Assembly (NCBI GenBank): GCA_002449555.1
Contig: DJXA01000203.1
Span: 1-6,888, forward strand
DNA: 6,888 bases
Direction: 5' to 3'
Source: Atopobiaceae bacterium UBA7016
Lineage (GTDB): Bacteria; Actinomycetota; Coriobacteriia; Coriobacteriales; Atopobiaceae
Position 1 is the stretch's first letter; every line of letters begins with the position of its first letter. Below are positions 1-6,274 of the stretch, one piece after another. Position numbers and translations under genes: made by a program. Under the pieces are notes generated by a model, which was not told the origin of the DNA, did not search any database, and was given only the letters and a program-made list of their open reading frames with translations.

Positions 1-343
1 TGAGAAGATACTCTTCATCATCAATGGCCTCGCTGCGGAATCGCCCCTGGAAGAGGTGGCCGTTTCTGTCGTGTTCCTCGTTGAAAGCTAGCGCGTAAGA
101 GGAGTTGAGTCTCTTCATGCCCTCCGAAATGCGCTCCATCGAACCCTGCAGGACGAGGTGATAGTGGTTGTCCATGAGGCACCACGCAAGTATCTTGATG
201 CCAGGCTTGACGAGGAATCGCTCCAGGTAGAAGAGAAAAAGCTCCCTGTCATGGTCATCTTCATAGATGATGCACCGCCCGACCCCGCGAGCGAATACGT
301 GATACAGTCCGACTTCGCTTGTCGCCCTTCGCGCCCTGGTCAT
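1..343 (-). CDS. REP-associated (RAYT-like) Y1/HUH transposase, N-terminal 114 codons, cut by window start
   Basis: This is a single-strand DNA transposase/nickase of the IS200-like Y1 superfamily, RAYT type. Visible landmarks in order are YHVFARGVGRCIIY (about residues 14-27), the DDHDRELFLFYLERF segment, WCLMDNHYHLVL with the metal-binding H60-x-H62 (HUH) pair, and GHLFQGRFRSE (about 96-105), all typical of this family. The catalytic tyrosine is expected about 50 residues after the HUH pair, so Tyr112 in EYLL is a candidate; the rest lies outside the window. The start is well supported: GAGGAGGAGT directly precedes the ATG at 343-341. RAYTs are usually single-copy housekeeping-like genes flanked by the palindromic REP repeats they act on, and a hairpin repeat array lies 91 bp upstream. 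No inverted ends of a classical insertion sequence are visible. Family assignment is secure; whether the protein is intact or active cannot be judged. Confidence 0.9.
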   Translation of the reverse strand, partial: MTRARRATSEVGLYHVFARGVGRCIIYEDDHDRELFLFYLERFLVKPGIKILAWCLMDNHYHLVLQGSMERISEGMKRLNSSYALAFNEEHDRNGHLFQGRFRSEAIDDEEYLL

Positions 344-383
344 ACTCCTCCTCACGTTGTTGGTGAGGAAAGAGATACCCTCT

Positions 384-407
384 GCAGGCCTGCCCTATTC
401 GCAGGTC
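384..407. repeat. Small palindrome/hairpin between repeat array and transposase
   Basis: Positions 384-393 are a perfect 10-base palindrome (GCAGGCCTGC). The overlapping arms 387-393 (GGCCTGC) and 401-407 (GCAGGTC) can form a 7-bp stem with one G-T pair and a 7-base loop. It lies in the 5' leader of the transposase gene, about 40 bp before its start codon. It could be a transposase recognition structure, a translational control hairpin, or chance. Confidence refers to the structure, not a function. Confidence 0.4.
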
Positions 408-433
408 AGGACGATGTATAGAGATTCGAACAC

Positions 434-517
434 GGACAGAAGCCTCCGTCCTGATCGTCCGGGACAGAAGCCTCCGTCCTGATCGTCCGGGACAGAAGCC
501 TCCGTCCTGATTGTCCG
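434..517. repeat. Three tandem 28-bp REP-like hairpin repeats
   Basis: Three head-to-tail copies start at 434, 462 and 490. The first two are identical and the third differs by one base (T at 512). Each copy starts with an 18-base core, GGACAGAAGCCTCCGTCC on the plus strand, followed by a 10-base spacer. Read on the minus strand, the direction of rsgA and the transposase, the core folds as GGACGGA-GGCT-TCTGTCC: a 7-bp stem with one G-U pair and a 4-base loop. On the plus strand that wobble becomes an A-C mismatch, so the RNA structure favours minus-strand transcription. The last copy ends 2 bases from the rsgA stop codon. The position beside a RAYT-like transposase suggests REP-like elements. 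There is no U-tract, so this is not a classical terminator. The unit is contiguous, without variable spacers, so it is not CRISPR. Confidence 0.9.
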
Positions 518-519
518 GG

Positions 520-1692
520 TTAGATGACGACGTCGGGGTCGAGGGTTGTGGCGCTCTCGCGCATCTCGTGGGCAAGGGCGAGGTACGTCTCAAGGCGCGC
601 CGGCGAAAACTGGCCCGCCTCGTGCTGCGCCAAGACCTCGCATCCAGGCTCGTGCGTATGGGTGCAGTCCCTGAAGCGGCAACCGCGCGCCGCGTCGGCA
701 ATCTCGGGGAAGACCTGCGCCAGGCCACGCTCGTGCCCCACCATGGGAAGGCTCCTCAGGCCCGGCTCATCCACGATGACGCCCGCATCGGGGAGCTTCA
801 CCATGCGACGGGCAACGGTGGTGTGCCTACCAGCGTCATCGCGCTCGCGCACGGCCCCGGTCTCAAGCGCCTCGCGCCCCAGAAGCGCATTCAGAAGCGT
901 GGACTTGCCAGCGCCGGACTCGCCCAGCATGATGGCGATGGTGCCGGCCGGAACCACCCGGCGCACGCCGTCGTTTCCCCACTGCGCGCCGGCTGCCCCA
1001 GCAACCTCGGCAAGGGGCCCTTCGGACGCGTCCCCGCGCGAGGCCGTCACCGCAAGCGGCACGCCCTCGCCCAGAATCTCCTGCAGCAGCCGCAGGTCGG
1101 CCCCCAGCACCTCGGGCGTAGCGCGGTCAGCCTTGGTGAGCACCACGGCAATGTCAGCCCCGCAGTCGCGCGCGATCACCGCCGAGCGCGCGATGCGCTC
1201 GCACGAGATGACGTCATGCCCTAGCGCTTGCACCACCAGTACCACGTCCACGTTGGCAGCCAGCGTCTGACGCTCGCCGCGGGCACCGCCCTTCCAACGG
1301 GCGATGTCGCTCTCACGCGGAAGAATCTCTTGGATGAGGGCCATCTCATGTCCCTCGGGGACGCGCAGGCACACCCAGTCGCCCACCGCGACACGTGAGA
1401 AGTCGCCCTTGGTCAGCTGCGTGGCAAACTCCGCGCGCACCACGCCACGCGCGCACATGACGGCAGGAAAGCCGCGGTCAAGGCGCACCACGCAGCCCGG
1501 CGTCAGCTCGTCGACCGGCACCGCATCCTGCGTCGCCAGCCGCGCGCACGCGGCATCAAACGCCTCGCGCTGCGCCTCACTGGAACGGAGGTCCTCAAAC
1601 GCAGGCAGGTCCGTCAAAGAGGAGAGCGCCGGCAGGGCCCGTTCGACCCTGTCGGCGCGACTCACTCGTCTCTTTGCAGAGCGCTTAGCCAT
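520..1692 (-). CDS. rsgA: Ribosome small subunit-dependent GTPase A (RsgA/YjeQ)
   Basis: This 390-residue circularly permuted GTPase acts in late 30S subunit maturation in the cytoplasm. An OB-fold RNA-binding domain spans about residues 65-130. The G motifs follow in permuted order: G4 TKAD (186-189), G5 TAS (216-218), G1/P-loop GESGAGKST (257-265), G2 threonines (291-292), G3 DEPG (308-311). The C-terminal zinc site is canonical: C338, C343, H345 and C351 (C-x4-C-x-H-x5-C) within the usual EPGC context. The G3 motif is DEPG where DTPG or DSPG is common. The protein is at the long end for the family because of a basic, variable N-terminal extension of about 60 residues. The ATG at 1692 lies 6 bases after the upstream Ca2+-ATPase stop, and its TAAGG ribosome-binding sequence overlaps that stop codon, suggesting coupled translation. 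A hairpin repeat array begins 2 bases after its TAA. Confidence 0.96.
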   Translation of the reverse strand: MAKRSAKRRVSRADRVERALPALSSLTDLPAFEDLRSSEAQREAFDAACARLATQDAVPVDELTPGCVVRLDRGFPAVMCARGVVRAEFATQLTKGDFSRVAVGDWVCLRVPEGHEMALIQEILPRESDIARWKGGARGERQTLAANVDVVLVVQALGHDVISCERIARSAVIARDCGADIAVVLTKADRATPEVLGADLRLLQEILGEGVPLAVTASRGDASEGPLAEVAGAAGAQWGNDGVRRVVPAGTIAIMLGESGAGKSTLLNALLGREALETGAVRERDDAGRHTTVARRMVKLPDAGVIVDEPGLRSLPMVGHERGLAQVFPEIADAARGCRFRDCTHTHEPGCEVLAQHEAGQFSPARLETYLALAHEMRESATTLDPDVVI

Positions 1693-1698
1693 GCGACC

Positions 1699-4377
1699 TT
1701 ACTTGTCCTTCTCCACAGAGTGCATGATGACCTTGTAGATCTCCACGATGGGGATGATGGAGGCAGCCAGCGCCATGGAGATGCCGTAGTGGACCATGTC
1801 CAGCTCAGCGAAGTTGAAGAGGTTGGAGAGCGGCGTCTCGATGACGATATAGGTCAGCACCAGCGAGAGCGCGAAGGCGCCCCAAGCCCACACGTTCTGC
1901 GTGGGAAGCTTGAACACGGAGGAGCGGCGGCTACGCATGTTGAGCGAGTGGAACATCTCGACCATGGACAGCGTGAGGAACGCCATCGTCATGCCCTCAA
2001 GGCCGGCCTGCTCGTTGGCGGCAACCTCGGCGATGCTCACGCCAGCGTGGTTCACGCCGATGAAGTACGCGATCAGCGTCAGCGCGGCGATGACAAAGCC
2101 CTGGAAGAGCGTGTCGATGCCCATGCCGTTGGCGAAGATGCCGTCCTTGGAGTTGCGCGGGTTGCGCTGCATGATGTCGGGCTCGGCCTCCTCCATGCAC
2201 ATGGCCAGGGCCGGCAGGGAGTCGGTGATGAGGTTGATCCACAAGAGGTGCGTGGGCTCAAGGATGGTGAAGCCGATGAGCGACGCCACGAAGACCGAGA
2301 TGACCTCAGCGAGGTTGGACGAAAGCAGGAACTGGATGGCCTTGCGGATGTTGTCGTAGATACGACGGCCTTCCTCGACGGCACCGATGATGGTGGCGAA
2401 GTTGTCGTCGGCGAGGACCATGTCGGCAACGCCCTTGGTGACGTCGGTGCCCGTGATGCCCATGCCCACGCCGATGTCGGCCTTCTTGATGGACGGGGCG
2501 TCGTTCACGCCGTCACCGGTCATGGCGACGACCATGCCCTTCTTCTTCCAGGTGTCGACGATGCGGGTCTTGTGCTCGGGCTGGACGCGGGCGTAGACGC
2601 CGATCTCCTCAATGCGGGTCGCGAACTCCTCGTCAGAGATGCGGTCGAGCTCGGCGCCGGTAATGGCCTGGTCGGCGGTGCGGACGATACCCAGCTCCTT
2701 GGCGATGGCCACGGCAGTGTCGATGTGGTCGCCGGTGATCATAACGACGCGCATGCCAGCCCCGTGGGCCTCCATGATGGCGTCCTTGACCTCAGGACGA
2801 ACCGGGTCGATCATGCCGCAGAGGCCGATGAAGGTCATGTCCTGCTCGAGGTCTGCCGCCTCATAGCTGGCGGGAGCGGTCTTGCCATAGTTGATGCGGG
2901 CGGCAGCCATGACGCGCAGAGCGTCGTCGGCCATGGCCTTGTTCTGCTCCATGATCTTGGCGCGCAGCTCATCGGTCATGGGCACGTCGCCCTCGGAGGT
3001 GTGGAACTTGGTGCAGCGAGCGAGCACCACGTCCGGGCCACCCTTGGTGTGCTGGATGTAGTCCCCCACGGGCGAGAGGTTGACCACCGACATCATCTTG
3101 CGGCCGGAGTCAAACGGGGCCTCACCTACGCGCGGGTTGGCGGAGTCAAGATCGCCGGAGGCAAAGCCGAGCTTGGCGGCGTCGGCAACCAGCGCAGCCT
3201 CGGTGGGCTCGCCCACGGCCTCGCCGGTCACGGCATCCCACTTGGCGTCGGAGCACAGCGTCATGCAGCGCACCAAGCGGTCGATGTCCTCGGAGTAGTG
3301 GCGCACCACGGTCATCTTGTTCTGGGTGAGCGTGCCGGTCTTGTCGGAGCAAATGACCTGCGTGCAGCCCAGGGTCTCGACGGCATTCATCTTGCGGACG
3401 ATGGCGTTACGCTTGCTCATCTTGGTGACGCCGATGGAAAGGGCGATGGTCACCACGGCGACGAGGCCCTCGGGGATGGCGGCGACGGCCAGCGAGACGG
3501 CCACCATGAAGGTGTTGAGCACCTGGTTCATGTCATTGAAGAAGGCAAGGCCACCGTGCTGGAACATGCCCACGAGGAACACGATGCCGCAGATGCCCAC
3601 CACGAGCTTGGTCAGCACGCTGGAGAGCTCGTTGAGCTTGATCTGCAGCGGGGTGAGCTCGTCGGAGGCCTGCGCGATGGCGTCGGCAATCTTGCCCATC
3701 TCGGTCTTCATGCCGGTGGCGACCACGACGGCCTGGCCACGGCCATAAACCACGGTGGAGCCCATGTAGCACATGTTCTTGCGGTCGCCCAGAGGCACGT
3801 CGTCGTTGCCTGCGGGCAGGCCGAGGACCTTGGCGATCTTGTCGGCGGGCACGGACTCGCCGGTCAGCGCGCTCTCCTCGATCTTCATCGAAGCGCTCTC
3901 GATGATGCGGCAGTCAGCCGGCACGGCGTCGCCCGCCTCGAGCACCACGATGTCGCCGGGAACGAGCTCGGCGGACGGAACGGTGATCTGGCGGCCGTCA
4001 CGGATGACCTTGGACTGGGCCGCACTCATCTCCTGCAGCGCCGCAAGGGCGTTCTCGGCCTGGTACTCCTGCACCACGCCGAGCACGGAGTTGAGGATAA
4101 CCACGAACATGATGATGAACACGTCGGCGAAGTCAGCCTCGCCCTGGGCCATGCCCGTCACGGCCGAGATGACGGCCGCGATGATAAGCATGATGACCAT
4201 CGGGTCAGCCATCATGGAGAAGAAGCGCTTCCACAGCGGATCCTTCTCGGCTTCCTTCAGCTTGTTGGGGCCATTTTGCTCAAGCCTCTGTGCCGCTTCT
4301 GCGGCGGTGATGCCTACAACGGCATCGGTCTTGACGTCGGCAAGCACATCGCTTGCCTCGACAAGGTACTCCCTCAT
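1699..4377 (-). CDS. Calcium-translocating P-type ATPase, SERCA/PMR1-like (P2A)
   Basis: This 892-residue membrane pump couples ATP hydrolysis to cation export, most likely Ca2+. In order: cation-ATPase N-terminal domain (about 1-55); M1 and M2 (about 58-103); actuator domain with TGES (172-175); M3 and M4 (about 255-312) with PEGL (302-305); phosphorylation motif CSDKTGTLT with D345; nucleotide-binding domain with KGGPD (445-449); TGDH (548-551); hinge TGDGVNDAP (620-628); M5-M10 (about 680-884). Residues matching SERCA Ca2+ ligands are all present: E303 (M4), N688 and E691 (M5), N715, T718 and D719 (M6), E807 (M8), so both Ca2+ sites look intact. Length is normal and no frameshift is seen. 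The ATG at 4377 has an AGGAGG ribosome-binding site at 4389-4384. rsgA follows after 6 bases. A Ca2+ substrate is well supported by the ligand set; a role in Ca2+ homeostasis or stress is inferred. Confidence 0.95.
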   Translation of the reverse strand: MREYLVEASDVLADVKTDAVVGITAAEAAQRLEQNGPNKLKEAEKDPLWKRFFSMMADPMVIMLIIAAVISAVTGMAQGEADFADVFIIMFVVILNSVLGVVQEYQAENALAALQEMSAAQSKVIRDGRQITVPSAELVPGDIVVLEAGDAVPADCRIIESASMKIEESALTGESVPADKIAKVLGLPAGNDDVPLGDRKNMCYMGSTVVYGRGQAVVVATGMKTEMGKIADAIAQASDELTPLQIKLNELSSVLTKLVVGICGIVFLVGMFQHGGLAFFNDMNQVLNTFMVAVSLAVAAIPEGLVAVVTIALSIGVTKMSKRNAIVRKMNAVETLGCTQVICSDKTGTLTQNKMTVVRHYSEDIDRLVRCMTLCSDAKWDAVTGEAVGEPTEAALVADAAKLGFASGDLDSANPRVGEAPFDSGRKMMSVVNLSPVGDYIQHTKGGPDVVLARCTKFHTSEGDVPMTDELRAKIMEQNKAMADDALRVMAAARINYGKTAPASYEAADLEQDMTFIGLCGMIDPVRPEVKDAIMEAHGAGMRVVMITGDHIDTAVAIAKELGIVRTADQAITGAELDRISDEEFATRIEEIGVYARVQPEHKTRIVDTWKKKGMVVAMTGDGVNDAPSIKKADIGVGMGITGTDVTKGVADMVLADDNFATIIGAVEEGRRIYDNIRKAIQFLLSSNLAEVISVFVASLIGFTILEPTHLLWINLITDSLPALAMCMEEAEPDIMQRNPRNSKDGIFANGMGIDTLFQGFVIAALTLIAYFIGVNHAGVSIAEVAANEQAGLEGMTMAFLTLSMVEMFHSLNMRSRRSSVFKLPTQNVWAWGAFALSLVLTYIVIETPLSNLFNFAELDMVHYGISMALAASIIPIVEIYKVIMHSVEKDK

Positions 4378-4429
4378 CGCACTCCTCCTGGGTCTCAGTT
4401 AGCGTCGCGGCCAGACAGATTGATGCCCG

Positions 4430-4435
4430 ATCATA
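4430..4435 (-). promoter_or_regulatory. Candidate -10 box for the Ca2+-ATPase/rsgA unit
   Basis: On the minus strand the hexamer TATGAT matches the sigma-70-type -10 consensus at 5 of 6 positions and lies 52 bases before the ATPase start codon. No convincing -35 hexamer sits 16-18 bases upstream. An inverted repeat CCCC-AGGA-GGGG (4440-4451) lies within the spacer and might bind a regulator. The rest of this 187-bp gap holds only the hairpin at 4519-4550 and a short inverted repeat at 4486-4499. Confidence 0.3.
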
Positions 4436-4518
4436 ATTCCCCAGGAGGGGCAAGGGCTCACCAAGGCTGCCATGTCAGACCGCCGGTACCTGACGGTACA
4501 TGATAGCGCAACATGCAG

Positions 4519-4550
4519 GCGGACGGCCCCGCCAAGACGAGGCCGTCCGT
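4519..4550 (-). terminator. GC-rich hairpin after the sialidase-like gene, possible terminator
   Basis: Arms 4519-4528 and 4541-4550 pair over 10 bp with one G-T pair around a 12-base loop, starting 14 bases after the sialidase-like stop codon. Neither strand has a T-tract after the stem, so efficient intrinsic termination is uncertain. It could also protect the 3' end or mark partial read-through into the ATPase gene. Confidence 0.45.
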
Positions 4551-4564
4551 GACAATCCCGTTTC

Positions 4565-5725
4565 TTACTTGGCGACTTCGCCAGAGGTCGGGTTGTAGGT
4601 GCTCTCGCCGCGCTTCTCGCCCATGACGTCAGCCTCGGAGAGGGTGACCCACTTGACGCCCTTGCGGGTCTCGTAGGCGTAGGCGAGGTGAATCATGCCG
4701 TCGGCCGCCTGCATGATGCAGGGGTACTCGTACTGCATGTTGTTGGCCTTGTTCTCGTCGCCCACATAGCCCTGGCCGCGCTCGATGTGGCGGATCAGCG
4801 GGAAGGTCTTGCCGCCGTCCTCGGAAAGGGCGATGCTGACCGGGCAGCGAAGGCCGGGCCACGCGCCACGGTTGGTGTAGCTCGCGGGAGCGCTGGAGTG
4901 GTTGTAGGTCACCGCGATGCGGCCACTCTTCAGCTTGATGGCGCAGATGCCGGAGTTGTTGTTGGGCAGCGGCGTGGGAACGGGCTCGGTCCAAGTGTCG
5001 CCGTAGTCAAACGACTCGCTGCGATAGATCCAGTCGGCCTCGCGGGAGCGCATGAACTCAACCAGGTGGCCGTCCTCAAGCTCGACGACGGTGGGATGCA
5101 CGCGGCCGGACGAGTTAGGAACCATCACCTGACGCCAGGTCTTGCCCTCGTCGTCAGAGATCTGGAAGGCGGACGGGTCGCCGGCAAGTGCGTTGGCGCT
5201 GTCGGTGCACAGCCAGTTGCCATAGATCCAGCGGCCGTTGGAGAGGATCTGGATGGGCTGACGCGAGAAGGTGCCCTCCTCCGGGAAGATGATCTCGGGC
5301 TCGCTCCAGGTCAGGCCGTCGTCCGTGGAGACCTGACGCTTGACCTGCGCGGTGTACTGCATATTGTCCTTGCCCGGCTGACGGCCCTGCTGCGAGGTGT
5401 ACATGCACCAGATCTCGCCGTTGGGCGCGAGGAACAGCGACGGGTTCTGGTCAGAGCGGTCGTCGTCGTGCGAGATGTACGTGGGCTCGCTCCACTGGTC
5501 GGAGCCCTTCTCCAGACGGGAGACAACCACGTTGATGTCGGTGTCGCCCTCATAGGTGCCAGCAAACCAGCAGCACAGGATGGTGCCCGCGGGGGTCTCC
5601 ACCAGGCCGGGGCCGTGGGCCGTGGTCCAGGGACCGGGGTTGATGAAGGCCTCGGTGATCTTCATCTCGGAGTCGTAGTAGACCTGCCCGTCGGGGGTGA
5701 GCCTGTTCAGGGTCTTGATTGCCAT
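4565..5725 (-). CDS. Sialidase-like glycoside hydrolase, BNR/Asp-box beta-propeller, cytoplasmic
   Basis: This 386-residue protein belongs to the BNR-repeat sialidase-like group. Four Asp boxes (S-x-D-x-G-x-T-W/F) occur at residues 133-140, 190-197, 238-245 and 301-308, with a degenerate one near 69-78, as in a six-bladed propeller. Other family-like stretches are AHGPG (36-40), FSRQP (153-157), FMRSR (224-228) and YPCIMQ with AYETRKGVKWV near the C-terminus. The classical GH33 RIP motif is missing and I cannot assign the arginine triad or nucleophile with certainty. No signal peptide or membrane segment is present, so it should act in the cytoplasm on imported substrate. The ATG at 5725 was chosen because AAGGA lies 7 bases upstream; a GTG at 5779 would add 18 charged residues and overlap a hairpin. 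Its place downstream of a YhcH-family gene supports sialoside metabolism, but the exact substrate is inferred. Confidence 0.85.
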   Translation of the reverse strand: MAIKTLNRLTPDGQVYYDSEMKITEAFINPGPWTTAHGPGLVETPAGTILCCWFAGTYEGDTDINVVVSRLEKGSDQWSEPTYISHDDDRSDQNPSLFLAPNGEIWCMYTSQQGRQPGKDNMQYTAQVKRQVSTDDGLTWSEPEIIFPEEGTFSRQPIQILSNGRWIYGNWLCTDSANALAGDPSAFQISDDEGKTWRQVMVPNSSGRVHPTVVELEDGHLVEFMRSREADWIYRSESFDYGDTWTEPVPTPLPNNNSGICAIKLKSGRIAVTYNHSSAPASYTNRGAWPGLRCPVSIALSEDGGKTFPLIRHIERGQGYVGDENKANNMQYEYPCIMQAADGMIHLAYAYETRKGVKWVTLSEADVMGEKRGESTYNPTSGEVAK

Positions 5726-5762
5726 GGTCTGTTCCTTCCTTTCGCTCTTTCTTGTCCTATCC

Positions 5763-5780
5763 TGTGCCTTTGTGGGCACA
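5763..5780 (-). other. Intercistronic hairpin proximal to the sialidase-like gene
   Basis: Perfect 6-base arms TGTGCC (5763-5768) and GGCACA (5775-5780) flank a 6-base loop. It lies 37 bases before the chosen ATG of the sialidase-like gene and just after another hairpin. No U-tract follows. It may affect mRNA processing or stability between yhcH and the next gene, or be chance. Confidence 0.4.
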
Positions 5781-5783
5781 CCA

Positions 5784-5801
5784 TCTGGCGCAGCCGCCAG
5801 A
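5784..5801 (-). other. Intercistronic hairpin just after the yhcH-like gene
   Basis: Perfect 7-base arms TCTGGCG (5784-5790) and CGCCAGA (5795-5801) flank a CAGC loop, starting 3 bases after the yhcH-like stop codon. A short U-tract is absent, so termination looks weak. A partial terminator or an RNA-stabilising stem are both possible. Confidence 0.5.
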
Positions 5802-5804
5802 CCG

Positions 5805-6248
5805 TTACCTAACCGGGAGCTTCATGACCACCTTGCGGTAGTGATGGGGCTCGTCAACGTGCGAGATGGCCTTGTGGCCGTCGTGCGGAAACGCCGCCCA
5901 GAACATGCCCGCGGTCACGAGCATGTGATGCTCGCGGGAACCGTCCAGGCGCTCCTTGTCGGTGGCCTCGTCGTAGGCGATGGCGCTCGTCAGGTCGCCG
6001 TACTCCTGCCAAGCAATCTCCTCAGAGCCCTCAAGCACGAACTGCACGTCGATGAACTTACGATGCGCCTCGAAGGTGCCCTCGCCCAAGGGCGCGGTCT
6101 CGCCCTCCTGCACCAGGAGGAACCCTCCCTCAAACTCGTGCCTTCCCACCGCAAGGCCGCTGCCGTCGCCCATGGCGGCAAGCCCGTCCTCGAGGTGCGG
6201 CAGCAGAGCCGCGTAGTCACGCACGTGCTCGATGCTGTCAACGATCAT
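5805..6248 (-). CDS. YhcH/YjgK/YiaL family protein, probable N-acetylneuraminate anomerase (NanQ-like)
   Basis: This 147-residue cupin-fold protein belongs to the YhcH/YjgK/YiaL family. Hallmarks are FEAHRKFIDVQFVLEGSEEI (59-78), containing E60, H62, D67 and Q69, and MFWAAFPHDGHK (115-126) with H122 and H125, then the KVVMKLPV ending. Family length is about 150, so it looks complete. E. coli YhcH (NanQ) interconverts anomers of N-acetylneuraminate to feed the aldolase, while relatives YiaL and YjgK (TabA) sit in other sugar or toxin contexts. Here the neighbouring sialidase-like gene favours the sialic acid role. The ATG at 6248 follows a purine-rich GGGGAG sequence. The gene lies 26 bases after the esterase stop and 79 bases before the sialidase-like start, all on one strand, so co-transcription is likely. 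Family is secure; substrate is inferred from context. Confidence 0.88.
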   Translation of the reverse strand: MIVDSIEHVRDYAALLPHLEDGLAAMGDGSGLAVGRHEFEGGFLLVQEGETAPLGEGTFEAHRKFIDVQFVLEGSEEIAWQEYGDLTSAIAYDEATDKERLDGSREHHMLVTAGMFWAAFPHDGHKAISHVDEPHHYRKVVMKLPVR

Positions 6249-6274
6249 CGATCTCTCCCCTCTCCGTACGTGTT

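Noticed and set aside
422..434. A possible tRNA T-loop remnant (GTTCGAATC on the minus strand), which could mark an integration site
   Set aside because: The flanking bases do not form a T-stem, and no acceptor stem or cloverleaf is present.
434..517. CRISPR array
   Set aside because: The 28-bp units are directly contiguous with no variable spacers and no cas genes nearby.
511..1270. Plus-strand open frames antisense to rsgA
   Set aside because: Arg/Ala/Ser/Pro-rich shadow translations with no recognisable motif; rsgA on the other strand is unambiguous.
1720..4503. A 927-codon open frame on the plus strand, antisense to the Ca2+-ATPase gene
   Set aside because: Its product is a low-complexity His/Asp/Gly/Val-rich string without any domain. 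It arises from the GC-rich third positions of the ATPase codons, and the minus-strand gene has every P-type ATPase motif.
4472..4552. A small plus-strand open frame of about 26 codons in the gap before the ATPase
   Set aside because: Its sequence is Arg/Pro-rich, it runs through the terminator-like hairpin, and no well-placed ribosome-binding site supports it.
5726..5779. Upstream GTG start for the sialidase-like gene
   Set aside because: It adds 18 charged residues with no family match, overlaps a hairpin and lacks a clear ribosome-binding site, while the ATG at 5725 has AAGGA 7 bases upstream.
4688..5812. A 374-codon plus-strand open frame antisense to the sialidase-like gene
   Set aside because: Val/Gly/Ala-rich shadow of a high-GC gene; the Asp-box protein on the minus strand explains the region.
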